64,000 bases of DNA. Source: Metallyticus violacea. Its lineage: Eukaryota; Arthropoda; Insecta; Mantodea; Metallyticidae. The translations under genes and the position numbers were made by a program. Below are positions 32,766-42,520 of the stretch, in pieces. The notes below the pieces were generated by a model that was not told where the DNA came from, did not search any database, and was given only the letters and a program-made list of their open reading frames with translations. The stretch is from positions 86,020,001-86,084,000 of the forward strand of contig CM060835.1 in assembly GCA_030762175.1 (NCBI GenBank), written 5' to 3'. Within the stretch, counting starts at the first letter, position 1; each line of letters opens with the position of its first letter.

Positions 32766-34523
32766 AGGTAGATTAGCCTTAGTAGACAGAAGAGCGTTAT
32801 AATGTTAATTATAAGCACATTCATTAATAAATAAATTTATTTCTTATTGGAATGTATACCACATCATGCCAGCATTTCCTATAATTCATGTGAGGTCACA
32901 AATACATTTTTAGTACGAAAAAGTGCGAACATTATACTGTTTTAATACTTACTAGATTATATTCTCCACGTGCAGATTAAAAGTGTGTTGCATTTAGTGT
33001 CAAGTTTTAATGTTACTATTATAACAAACATTTAGCCACATTTTCTTAAGTTCCTAAACTGGTTACGCATTACAAACAAATACTTTCACGGCAACTCCAA
33101 CAGTTCTCGAGTCTAAAATACTTCTACTTTAAATGCATGGGTATAATTTTGCAGTTTATAACGTAAAGACAGAGCTTGTTTTGGAATTTTGTTACTTTGA
33201 TTTCCACCTGGGCAATGAAAAGTAATAGGAAGGTATTGCCTTTCTTGAGGTTAACATCGGTAAGCGCTTTGATTTCAGACGGAAGGCGTCCGTTTTACAC
33301 TGGAGAACGTAAACTCTACATGGACTTGACAGAAGAATTATTACGGCACTTTTTGTTGCTTTTAGAGCTGATTACAAATATTTGGTTTATTCGTAATTAT
33401 AATTTTCTTGTTTCATTAACTTAAGGAAACTACAATACATGTTTCAAAAACCTTTTAATTGAAAAAAATTGAAAAACATAATTTACGAAAAAGAGAGAGA
33501 AAAGTTAAATTTCATTTTTAAATTGACTGAAATTTGATTGAAGAGGGTAAAACTAAAGTGAAAAGAAATAATAGTAGGCTACGGGGATATACCCCGCAGA
33601 AAGAAGTGATTTTAGCCACTTTTATACGCCGACATTAGGAAATATGAATCAGGTAAAATCCAAAAGATCCAGTTAAGATTTTTCAAAAACTCTAAGCTCT
33701 AAATTACTATTTTGGGCGGAAAAAAAAAACAGCCTCAGTAAAAAGGCAATAAACGGCTTGTAAGCAAATAATTGCTAGCACAACATTATTAAGGAAAACT
33801 CCAAGCAGAAACTTCCTCGTTTAGATGCAACTGCAACCTGTGCCTTCTGGATGTAAGCTAGCACTTGGTTAACGGCTATTCTGTCAACATTGCGCCAGAG
33901 TTCGCTCGCGTACACTAAATTATAGCCCACAACTTCGGAGAAACATTCCAACACAATATTGTTACTCCAGATATATAAGTCATACAAAATAAGGAAAAAT
34001 AATACTAATAAACTTCTTGTGTTAAATGCTGTTGTTCTTAACTTAGAAAGGAATCCCGCGAGGAAATATTCTTTGGAATGTTACTGCACATACCATATCA
34101 AATAGACTCATTATTCATGAAGATGTGGTCAGAATGTGTTCTTATTAACCAAAGAATAGCAATGACACGATTCTGTGGCAGTATCAACAACTACCACCGT
34201 CTTAACGAATAGGTTATTAGTTCATTAGTTTAATGAGCTACACCAAAATAATTTCAGAGAGTGTGGAGAAGACATATTTAAGCAATTTGAGATAGACAAT
34301 ATATGGCTCCCAACTAAATATAACGCAATTTTATGGTATTAATTTTTTTTAATCAGATGCTGATAAGCCTAGTTGGGTGAAAAGTTGATTTAGAATGTCT
34401 TTAAATCTGCCTTACGAGCACAGAAATATCGATTTGCTCGTTATTGGCGTTTTCAAGATTTAGTGCCATAAAAACCCCTCAAGTCTCAAACTAATCATTT
34501 GACAGTGCGACACTGAACATCTA
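32766..34523. other. Unassigned AT-rich DNA
   Basis: An 82-codon frame at 33176-33424 and a 70-codon frame at 33775-33987 (-) show no motif. Nothing recognised. Confidence 0.4.
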
Positions 34524-34716
34524 TTAACTGCCTTCTTGCATTATGTAGCATACTGTAGAGGGAACTCTTTAGCAGTTGCGTGGAGTAATGCATAACGCAA
34601 AAGCTGATGTTCCATAGGCCGTGGGTTAAATTCTTCTCATTCCGTTGATTTTTTATTTTTTTAACAAAGTGATGTTTTACGCGTACTGAAGAATAATGAA
34701 TGAAATTTACTTAATG
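34524..34716 (+). repeat. Tandem tRNA-like repeat, copy 1
   Basis: It begins ttaactgccttcttgcatta and ends 'gtactgaagaataatgaatg'. The centre holds a tRNA-like pair: gttgcgtggagtaatgcata (box A-like) and ccgtgggttaaattcttc (box B-like). It pairs with copy 2, which starts 286 bp downstream. Confidence 0.75.
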
Positions 34717-34809
34717 CTTTCAAGTTTTATTCTCTTTCTCAACAATGCATGTATTACCAACACACAACGGCTAATAAGCTTACTACTACCATGTCTACCT
34801 AACACATAC

Positions 34810-34981
34810 TTAACTGCCTTCTTGCATTATGTAGCCTACTCTAGAACTGCTTGTGTGACATAATGCAATACGTAAAAGCTGAATGTTAACTGGCCCATAT
34901 AGGTTCAATTTCTTCTTCTTTTTTATTTAATATGAAGTGCTGCGATACGCATACTAAAGAATTATGAATGAAGTTTAGATA
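34810..34981 (+). repeat. Tandem tRNA-like repeat, copy 2
   Basis: It has the same ttaactgccttcttgcatta start, then gtgtgacataatgcaatacg and ataggttcaatttcttc (box A-like and box B-like), and the same end with aagaattatgaatgaa. Divergence from copy 1 is substantial, so the dimer is old. This could be two SINE copies in tandem or a duplicated degenerate tRNA locus. Confidence 0.75.
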
Positions 34982-35174
34982 AGTTTGAATATACTACATC
35001 CAACTCATTAAGATTACCAAAATTCCATCTTTTGTAAGCTAAGGTTACAATTATATAAATTGACATATTAAGATTCAAGTGTATAAATTAAAAAAAAAAC
35101 CTTAAACTTAGGCTAAAAGCCGCATTATCATGCCGTAGTCAGAAAACGACACACAAAAAAAAAAGTGATGAACA

Positions 35175-35258
35175 AGATACGAACTCGAAAATGAATGACT
35201 ATCTCTTACCCGAAAGCTAATATCATAACCATAGCGCCAGAGCGATATGCTCAGAAAC
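35175..35258 (-). repeat. tRNA-like sequence
   Basis: On the minus strand: ctctggcgctatggttatga (box A-like) and, about 35 nt on, cgagttcgtatcttg (box B-like). It may be another head of the family at 34.5-35.0 kb. The arms do not fold cleanly. Confidence 0.35.
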
Positions 35259-36847
35259 CTGCCTTCATTATCTTGTGGTATGCTTTCGAGGGGCATCTTT
35301 ATTAGCCAGTGCCGCACTGGAGCTTTAGAAACTTATAGCCATAGGTTCGAAATTTGAACAGATAGGTCATACGTTATATATCCCAAATTGCTTATATACG
35401 CCTCTTTACACTCCGTGAAATTATTTCTGTAGTTCATTAACAACCTGTATATCTGTTCTATTATGATTTACATTTAACGTCTAAAGGGTCAGCAAATTAG
35501 AAAAGAAAAGCTTTAGTTATCTTTCTTGATATCTTCTTCATACGTGTTCCAATGCATCAGCTCATATCAATCATGCCACTCATACTCGTATGAATACAAG
35601 TCACTCTATGATAAAACCGAATAATGCTCTTAGCACAGGCAAGGAACATTAGAAAATCGAAAATAAAGACAAACGACGTGCGAAATAACTGCTAGAAAAT
35701 ATGCATCAACATAAAACCTCGCAAAATACAACCAAGTAGTACGACACGGGAGAGAAATTATCTTACATTTTGTATGAATATATTACGCTGAAAAATAAGA
35801 AGGCAAAAAATGCTAAAGTTTTCATTAAAAGAAATCAAAATGTGATTTCGCATGGCCTAGTATTTTCTCAAAAATCTTCGCACTTAATTTGATTTAAGTT
35901 GTGCCTTAATTATTTTAAAATTTTGTATATTGAATATAAATTACCTTTTTAAACTATTTTTCGGGTCGGAGTTAATCCCTACTATTGTTCCTGACCATAT
36001 ATATACCACTTTACATGTTGGACTCAAACCGATTTGAATGCGCTTTCCGAATGAATTCCAACTCAGTACGATCCCCATTTATGATGTTTTTCAATTCGTA
36101 TTGAAACCTGTTATAGATTTCTACATAAGTTTTTATGTTTGTTAACCTGTCTTGCTTTATTTATGTTGGATAACCTATCGGATAGCATATTTAAAAAAAA
36201 TGTATAACTACTGATTCAAGAAGTAAAATTTGGAAAGATAAAACAGATGCAAAAGGCTAAATTGAACAAAACCATACGCATGCGTATTTCATGGGTATAT
36301 TAAAATTAAGGTGGACTTGTGTTGGCGCGCATGGACACACTCAATACAATTCCCGTTTGCATGCTTTTCAATCATTACATTCCCAGTTTTTAGTAGGATC
36401 GAACTTGGTTCTTGAGTCCTCATTCATACAATTTCCATCAGGAAAGTACATTGAAATTGATTTGAGTCTGACATATAAAAGTAGCAGTTATATTGTAAAT
36501 GTAAAAAATGTTATTTGAAATTTCAATATATTTAGAGAGCAGCTATAAATAGAAACTGCAAAATAAAATCTTGCTTTAGAAATAAAATGTTCATATTTAC
36601 AAAATTTATTCCTTTGTTTTTATTTTAAAAGTATGGTGTTATGGTATCTAGTTTTATTTCTGTTTAATTTTTCAGTACTTTTTTTCCATCTATGAATTAC
36701 ATTGCTCTTGTAATCAATATGTGAGTATCTATAATCAAAATGTTCAATATTTCTGGGTAAAGAAATGCGTGTTCTTTTAGAAGAAGACAATACATTGGCA
36801 AGCATGGTTCTATATACATAGGTAGTGAAAGTGAACACTTGACTTAC
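35259..36847. other. Unassigned AT-rich DNA
   Basis: Nothing recognised. Confidence 0.4.
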
Positions 36848-36892
36848 AGGAGTCCGGAAGGGCCCGCCGCTGGTGTCCCTGCGTCGTCCCAT
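36848..36892 (-). CDS. Candidate first coding exon of an unknown gene
   Basis: An ATG at 36892 in good context (A at -3, G at +4: cagcATGG) opens MGRRRDTSGGPFRTP. After exactly 15 codons it meets a full-consensus 5' splice site, cct|gtaagt (donor at 36847). The surrounding 36848-37075 is a GC- and CpG-rich island in AT-rich DNA. An arthropod Initiator-like tcagt occurs about 40 nt upstream of the ATG, inside ggttcagtcagtgc. No TATA box was seen. An upstream in-frame ATG at 36982 would extend the peptide (MTSVAGSVDAWRVKSGG...). I do not recognise the peptide and cannot see the next exon. It may instead be a GC-rich relic or a 5' UTR exon. The splice donor and Kozak context are seen; gene identity is unknown. 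Confidence 0.3.
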
Positions 36893-37075
36893 GCTGGCGT
36901 GTGAGCACTTCGCCTTGCAAGCACTGACTGAACCACCTGACTTTACTCGCCAGGCATCAACTGATCCAGCCACCGAGGTCACTGACTGTAAGCCATTGGC
37001 AGCCGGTCAGATCAAAGCCGGTGTTCAAACTAACGCCCCCTACAACACCTGGCAGAGCTGCCCTTGAAACCTCTG
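36893..37075 (-). promoter_or_regulatory. GC/CpG-rich island, possible promoter
   Basis: The block has much higher GC and CpG content than its flanks and lies just upstream of the possible exon. It contains two tcagt Initiator-like sites on the minus strand. It does not match any SINE in the window. The promoter role is inferred from composition and position only. Confidence 0.25.
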
Positions 37076-37367
37076 GACGATAATCCGCGTAGCTAGAGAA
37101 ATATGGGAAATGTTCTCGAGCATGCAGCGCTTCGTGTTTCGCAAGTTGCTGTATTTTGTAACCGTGCAAGGTAAAAGCTGAACCAGATAGTTTAAGAATG
37201 GGTTACCGCTTTGCACTTATTGAGGTGAATATGACCAAGGTCACATTTGCAAGGGAGGCCTAAGACGCATATCCTTTTTCATATTATATAAAAGGGTAAA
37301 CGAAGGCTTAAAAGTCGGTTGATGATTGAAAGGAACTGATTTATTGTTGTTCTCACTAACATAAACT

Positions 37368-37652
37368 ATGATACATAATGAGTATAAGTTGAAAGCAACA
37401 CAAGAGACAATGACGCAAAGTTATGTTTCCCAGGACCCGATGTCAAAATTCTCTGTTGTTGTCGATATCATACAATGTATCAATGGTGTACTGATTCATG
37501 TTACCTATATGGGGAAGTTGTTTGCGGGAAAATACAGTTTCTTTGACGGCTTCCAAGGAGATATCTCATTCACGGGAAAGTTGTACGCTGATGGCACAGT
37601 GCAGTGGGGCAACGTATTATTGGAAGAAAACATCACACTGGGTCTGATCTAA
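37368..37652 (+). CDS. Unrecognised 94-codon ORF
   Basis: The frame starts MIHNEYKLKATQETMTQSYV and ends DGTVQWGNVLLEENITLGLI. The second half (FAGKYSFFDGFQGDISFTGK) has a more protein-like composition than most frames here, with alternating hydrophobic and polar residues suggesting beta strands. I do not recognise a family. There is no splice or poly-A signal that decides its limits. It could be a transposon fragment or chance. Confidence 0.2.
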   Translation: MIHNEYKLKATQETMTQSYVSQDPMSKFSVVVDIIQCINGVLIHVTYMGKLFAGKYSFFDGFQGDISFTGKLYADGTVQWGNVLLEENITLGLI

Positions 37653-37791
37653 GGCATAATAGAAGTCATTAAGTCACAACCACCCTAAAATGTCACACCT
37701 GGCTTATTAAGTTCTTACCTTGTCTTGTGATCAATAGACACATTTGTGATGATTTATAGCCACAGATAACTTAAAGAAAAGTTCGTCTGAT

Positions 37792-38039
37792 CTTAGGATT
37801 AGATCGTGGGTCAGATATTTTCGAGTGTAAAAATCAGAAGTATGTCTTCCTTCGGAAGGGAAGTAAAGCCACGGGTCACGTGTCGTACGTTTACGGCACG
37901 GAAAAGAACCTTAAGCCTGAAAAATGAAGTCTCTGAGTAAAAGTTTTTCGCCATTTCACATCCTGAATTGAATGGGACGGTGATGACCTGAAATGTTAAA
38001 AATCTTCCATAAATAAAACGAATCAATAACCTTAGGATT
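37792..38039 (+). mobile_element. SINE-A, 5'-truncated, with 9-bp target duplication
   Basis: Body 37801-38030: after a remnant of the tRNA-like head (agatcgtgggt) comes ccttcggaagggaagtaaag, then tacggcacggaaaagaacct and ggtgatgacctgaaatgtta, followed by an A-rich tail. cttaggatt flanks it on both sides (37792-37800 and 38031-38039). The box B region is partly deleted. Confidence 0.88.
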
Positions 38040-39004
38040 TACATCAGAATTCCACTTTCTTCTTTCAGTCATAAAAAGAAGATTGATGTGCGAAAACTTT
38101 GGCTGGCTGTTATAGTGGGGAGACGTGTCTACAGCAAATACTGGTGAAATTAATGATATTTATAAAAAATATATTAGTATAAATTTGAACATGAATGTTA
38201 TATAGCTCAGAATACAGAATGCAAAAAGTTTTAATTTTACATGTTTCCTAATTTTTAGTCATATTTATCAACAGACGTGCAACACTGACTTTCCTCTTGT
38301 GAGAAATTAATGCTGTAATGCTCTGTGATCCTAAACTATTTGAAAACAAATTACCTGGGAGTGTTAACAAATGCACGTGTATTAAATCAAAACTAATGGT
38401 CGTAACTATGACTATTATTATGGCGCGCATTGATGAGAAACACACTACACAACATTAAATAAATAAGTCTAATTTATATCTCTGGCATAGTTCTGTGTGT
38501 TGCCATAAAAGTATTAATCCATAAAATTGTGCCATTGCATAAGATTATTTTCATCTTGTTTAATTTATTAATTAGTTTATTTATTTATTGTATCGTGGAC
38601 GTAAAGCTCCAAAAAGAATATTTTTCCTGATAATCATTAACAGTAGTGTATACTTTGTTAGCCCTTTTGTGTGTGTGTTTTTCTTTTCTTTTTTTTTTTT
38701 TTTTTTTTTTTTCTCCCCAGACTTGCTAACAAATGCCTTTCAGTTACAGTTGTCAACAATACTCCATAAACAAAAATGCTTTAACTTATTACGTATCACC
38801 ATTTTAACTGTCAAGCTAGTTCTTATCAAATTTCAGGCTTCTGAATAGATCTACTAATGGTATAGTGAAGATTTAACGCCGAGTACTGTATTTTACGACA
38901 TTTTTTAGCAATCTGAAGTTTCTCAGGTCTTCAAAGAAGTTATAAAATTTAAAATTGGAAAGCCCTTGAGTAATGATATAAGCGGTGATATAATTAAGGA
39001 CCGA
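38040..39004. other. Unassigned AT-rich DNA with poly-T tract
   Basis: A 24-T run lies at 38689-38712. Otherwise nothing recognised. Confidence 0.4.
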
Positions 39005-39305
39005 TTGTATAAACCGCCACGGGTGGCCGAGGTCGTTAAGGCGCGGATTCATGAGCGGGAGGTCTAGGGTTCGAATCCCGCCAGGACCGTCCTCCTTGAC
39101 TGAAGTTTTTTCCAGGTTTTCCTCAGTCCTCATAAATGGCAAATGCCGGGAAGGTACCCTAAACTTAGGTATGGAATGTTTCCTTCCTTAAAAATGAATC
39201 CTTTCCCAATACATCATGTTATCTCTTGTGTCATCAGTGTCCATCGCCTGTGGTGCCTCTGTAGTAAAACAAGCGTTAAACAAACACCATTCATTCAGTT
39301 GTATA
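39005..39305 (+). mobile_element. SINE-C, full length, reference copy
   Basis: Element about 39012-39298. The tRNA-like head has gggtggccgaggtcgttaag (box A-like) and agggttcgaatcccgcc (box B-like), closest in layout to a Ser/Leu-type tRNA. The body has aaatgccgggaaggtaccct, then a 'cttgtgtcatcagtgtccat' block, and ends aacaagcgttaaacaaacac. ttgtata lies on both sides (39005-39011 and 39299-39305), a plausible short target duplication. Seven other SINE-C pieces in the window align to it. Confidence 0.88.
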
Positions 39306-39505
39306 TAAGTTGCTAATTTAAAGGTAACTAGAGGCTAGTCATCATGTCCGTTGTATAAAAATAATCTCATACTATGTAATCTCGAGTTTGCACTAGCCGT
39401 CAAACCTATGGCAGCATCACAAAACGATAGAGAAATACTGTTTAGAGCGAGTTGCTGTTCAACTGTTTAACCTGAGAAAATCAATAGTTATTCCATTTTT
39501 CCACC

Positions 39506-39700
39506 ATGTCTTCAAAAGTGGATAAGGAAAAGTCAAAGCAATTGCGAGCGGCAAATTTTAGCAAACGTGAGAATGATATTATTATTGATTTAGAGCTAAA
39601 ATATAAGGGAATAATTGAAAAAAAAAAAAACCAGATTAGATTTCAAATAAAGATAAAGAACGTACATGGGAGAAGTTGCCAAAGTGTATAATTCTATGCT
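39506..39700 (+). pseudogene. Second Harbinger-associated Myb/SANT-like protein, broken
   Basis: The ATG at 39506 opens MSSKVDKEKSKQLRAANFSK, then RENDIIIDLELKYKGIIEKK, similar in layout to the protein at 4583 (NHFTDQERLHLQELVYQYKD). After a run of 12 A (about 39620-39631) the frame slips. The true continuation is in another frame, SNKDKERTWEKLPKCI, where the Trp-Glu pair belongs to the Myb/SANT-like domain. It ends where the converging transposase fragment begins. Confidence 0.68.
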
Positions 39701-40155
39701 TAAGACTTCTGCATTATTATCCTAACGTGTGTGCAGTCTATAGCACCTAAAATCCAGGAAAGTTGTGAATGTTATAGAAGCCTAGCATCACTTTCCATAC
39801 ATCACCCTCTTCGGTTGGTATTTTAATGAACGCCTAAGAGCTGATATTGTTCTAGTAAATTTATGGATGGTTTTGCTGAACGTAACTTTCTCCACTTTGA
39901 TATAACCCAACAATTATTTGGAAGTTTCCTTTCGCATGGAATCTTAAAGTTATTAGTATCATGAACATCGAATTCAGAGTATGCTTTCTCTTAATTTGTG
40001 ATTATAATTACAATCAGGGACGTAACGTCTGTTCCAGTTCTTTGACATCTTTGCTAAGCGAAATCGCATTTTGAATTATTTGTCATTCAGTTCTAGGAAT
40101 GCATTTTTCTCTCTCATGAAATACACGAGGAACATAGTGAAATTTATCATGGGAT
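39690..40155 (-). pseudogene. Second Harbinger transposase, N-terminal half only
   Basis: The minus strand, read across frames, gives FMREKNAFLELND (about 40140-40100), FRLAKDVKELEQTLRP (about 40070-40020), ITLRFHAKGNFQIIVG (about 39960-39910), then FSKTIHKFTRTISALR (about 39890-39845), IKIPTEEGDVWKVMLGFYNI and FLGAIDCTHVRIIMQKS with a stop at 39700. GAIDCTH holds the first catalytic Asp. Everything beyond it (about the last 150 residues of a normal protein) has been deleted and the sequence runs directly into the Myb-like gene. Several frameshifts. This is a gutted PIF/Harbinger element. I could not identify its TIRs, although 40330-40450 holds palindromic subterminal-looking sequence (aacttg...caagtt; tttggttt...aaaccaaa). 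Confidence 0.78.
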
Positions 40156-40596
40156 AGAATGTAGGAATAATCAGAAATCTGCACAATATACCGCTTGTAA
40201 GGTTAGCCTAACGTTATTACGCGGAAATGAAAAGTGCACATTGAAGAAACTTTATCTACACGAATTAAAATAAATGTTATTCATTTTATTTAAGAATGAA
40301 GTTATGCTTCTGCACTCTGGGAATTTTTTTATTTAACAACTACTAAACTCTAGTTAATGTTTTAACTTGTGAAATTTCGCAAGTTAATTTTAATTTGAGA
40401 TTAAAACGAAATAATCTTTGGTTTATAAAACCAAATTTTCCAAGTTAAGCATAACTGAAGATTAATTTTATGCTCTAAATCCGAGTTAGCTCTTTATGCC
40501 ATCGGCGTGACAAACTTTAGATGATTATTCCGAAAAGAGCAGTACTACAGATTTGGGGAAATTGCAGCTCATGTGAAGCTATGATTATTATCTATA
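40156..40596. other. Palindrome-rich flank of Harbinger remnant
   Basis: It contains aacttgtgaaatttcgcaag (with tt following), an inverted repeat, and tttggtttataaaaccaaa, an 8-bp perfect stem. It is likely to be the subterminal part of the Harbinger element, but the end is not defined. Confidence 0.4.
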
Positions 40597-41064
40597 CCGA
40601 GGAGGGTGGTTCAGATGGTAACGCTTGGTACTCGTATTCGGGAGGTCCCGGGTTCATGTCCCTTAGGGATATGGGATATTATAATGTTTTCTTCTGGTCG
40701 CTTAGCCGAAGGCTTGGATGGATCTTTCCTTCCCACAAACTTATGCTCTCCCATTTCATATCATTTAATTCCGTTCTTTCTGTTACAAGATGGAAAGTTC
40801 CATGGCAAGGAACTGGTGCGGTGTGATGGTAGCTTTCGCTTTGGAAAGGTTTTATCCTGGCATCTGGTACAGAAGCGGGCAAAGCTGGAGGGGGGAGGCT
40901 CCGTTGGCGTTGGAGAAACAACGTTAAGGCCCCCGTGCTTTACCGCCCGTGGACCCTGTGCGCCCAGTATTTCCTTCAGTTCATCCTTCCTCCCCAAGGT
41001 GCCCCATTGGCACAACATTGACACAAACAGCCAGCTTTGAACAAGGCCGAGTCTACAATTCAAT
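40597..41064 (+). repeat. SINE-B, full length, reference copy
   Basis: About 468 bp. The head is tRNA-like: gtggttcagatggtaacg (box A-like) and cccgggttcatgtccctt (box B-like). The body includes ttctggtcgcttagccgaag, ttggtgcggtg-type sequence at 40813, tttcgctttggaaaggtttt and ggcacaacattgacacaaac, and it ends ctacaattcaatacaatcc. There is no A-rich tail. Five other loci in the window contain parts of it. The 144-, 101- and 100-codon frames across it on both strands are not genes. Confidence 0.8.
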
Positions 41065-41815
41065 ACAATCCTATTTCAAGCTGCGATTAATATCACCTAC
41101 TACACAAATCAATTATTAACCACTTTAAATTTCCTCAGAGGTGTATCAATAATATAACATAGTAACCTCTCTACTCGTATCTAGCCTTAGCTAACAATAA
41201 GAACATTTTCACCGTTTGTTTGGTGGAGTGATATTCTGATATAAATTATGTTCCGTGCTTTACGTCGCAAATATAATTTTCTCTGCATAAGGCATAAGTA
41301 TTGCTTATTTTGTGTTTGTATAATGCTTAAGATTATTATCAATGTGAAATACGTGAGTAGCTCTTATTTTATTGTAACTTTCTCAAGCTGCAGTGGAACT
41401 TTATTTTTCTGCTCAGCTAGGAGTTGCCTTTAGCTTCGTTTACTTATGTTTTCTCCACATGTTAGCATACAAAATCTTCACATGATTAAGGGATTTTAAC
41501 CACAATCACTCAAATGTTCTCTAAATATATTCACAAAGTTATATTAATAATTTAAATATGTCCTATTTCTCATTTCTTAAGAATTTTTAAAGATTTTTTT
41601 TGAAACACCAATGTAATGTTATTATATATATATATATATATATAAATTTCTGCAAAGTCAAAACAAATATATGCATATCGATTAATTTGTTCAAGATGTA
41701 TAAAACATAGCATAACTCCATATGTACGTAACAGTAAAATAAAATAGTCTATATCAATGTGGGTCCGTTTGGTTTCCCAGTTTTTAAACTCTGTCTAAGA
41801 AACAGTTATTCAGTT
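41065..41815. other. Unassigned AT-rich DNA
   Basis: It contains a (TA)n run at 41623-41644. Nothing else recognised. Confidence 0.4.
41623..41644 (+). repeat. (TA)n microsatellite
   Basis: About 11 TA units. Confidence 0.95.
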
Positions 41816-42102
41816 TGTTTATTTATTTATTTTTCGTAGTGTTTAACGCCTGATTTTTTTCACTGCTAGGGCATCACAGGAGGTAGACTTTGATGATTCG
41901 TGAGATGAAATGATAAATTGGAAAACGATTGTTTTAAAGGATAGAAGTGTTCCAGATCTAAGTTTAGAATATCCCCCGGCAATTGTCATTTATGACTGAG
42001 AAAAAGTGGAAAAATCCTTAGTCAAGAAGAAAGGTTCTGGCGGGAATTGAACCCCAGATTTATTGCTCGCAAGTCCCCGCCTTTACGATCTCGGGTGCTC
42101 CT
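41816..42102 (-). repeat. SINE-C, near full length
   Basis: On the minus strand it starts gagcacccgagatcgtaaag (box A-like) with ggggttcaattcccgcc (box B-like). Next come cttgactaaggatttttcca and a body with aattgccgggggatattcta, then it ends cgttaaacactacg and a TAAA-type tail (+ strand tttatttattta). It is about 80% or less similar to the copy at 39012, by eye. Confidence 0.82.
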
Positions 42103-42189
42103 GATGATTTCATTTTAAAGTAAATGTTAAAAATTTCAACCTCCTGCCTAAGTAGTCGCTTCGTCCCACTTCGTATCATTCCCGAGAAG

Positions 42190-42520
42190 AAGATCCTCTT
42201 TATCGACCTACCCCGATTATTAGTCAAGAAGCACGATTCATGCATGATGGCACTACTGCACACTTCAGTATCCGTGCTCACAGGTTTCTGATCGATGGAT
42301 AAGTGGAAGTGGACCAATTTGATTTAAACCTCCTGGATTTCTGCTTATTGGGTAATTTAAAACCAATGGTGTATTTGTCTCCAACAGATATAGGAACTCT
42401 CCGAATGCAAACTGCAACGCTTTGTAAGAAAACACAGCAGTTCGCGAGACAATGAGAAGTGGAAGTGAATCCTATATTTTGGTAAGAAGGCGAACTTTTG
42501 AAGAGTTACTTTAAGCGAAT
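42190..42520 (+). pseudogene. Tc1/mariner-type transposase, C-terminal half
   Basis: The frame reads QEARFMHDGTTAHFSIRAHR, then FLIDG, a stop, and VEVDQFDLNLLDFCLLGNLK, PMVYLSPTDIGTLRMQTATL. In insect relatives the same positions read W.QQDGA.AHFS..VR..LN...P.RWIGRGGP..WPPRSPDL.PLDFFLWG.LK..VY..P.......L. The second catalytic Asp (HDG) and the Asp of PLDF (here LLDF) are visible. The stretch between, with the RSPDL block, is partly deleted. The N-terminal half is absent. It is probably a different subfamily from the 51-kb element, which has LDFYLWGTLK. Confidence 0.8.

Noticed and set aside
40521..41063. Several overlapping ORFs of 80-144 codons on both strands.
   Set aside because: They lie across SINE-B, which is non-coding; similar sequence elsewhere has different open frames.
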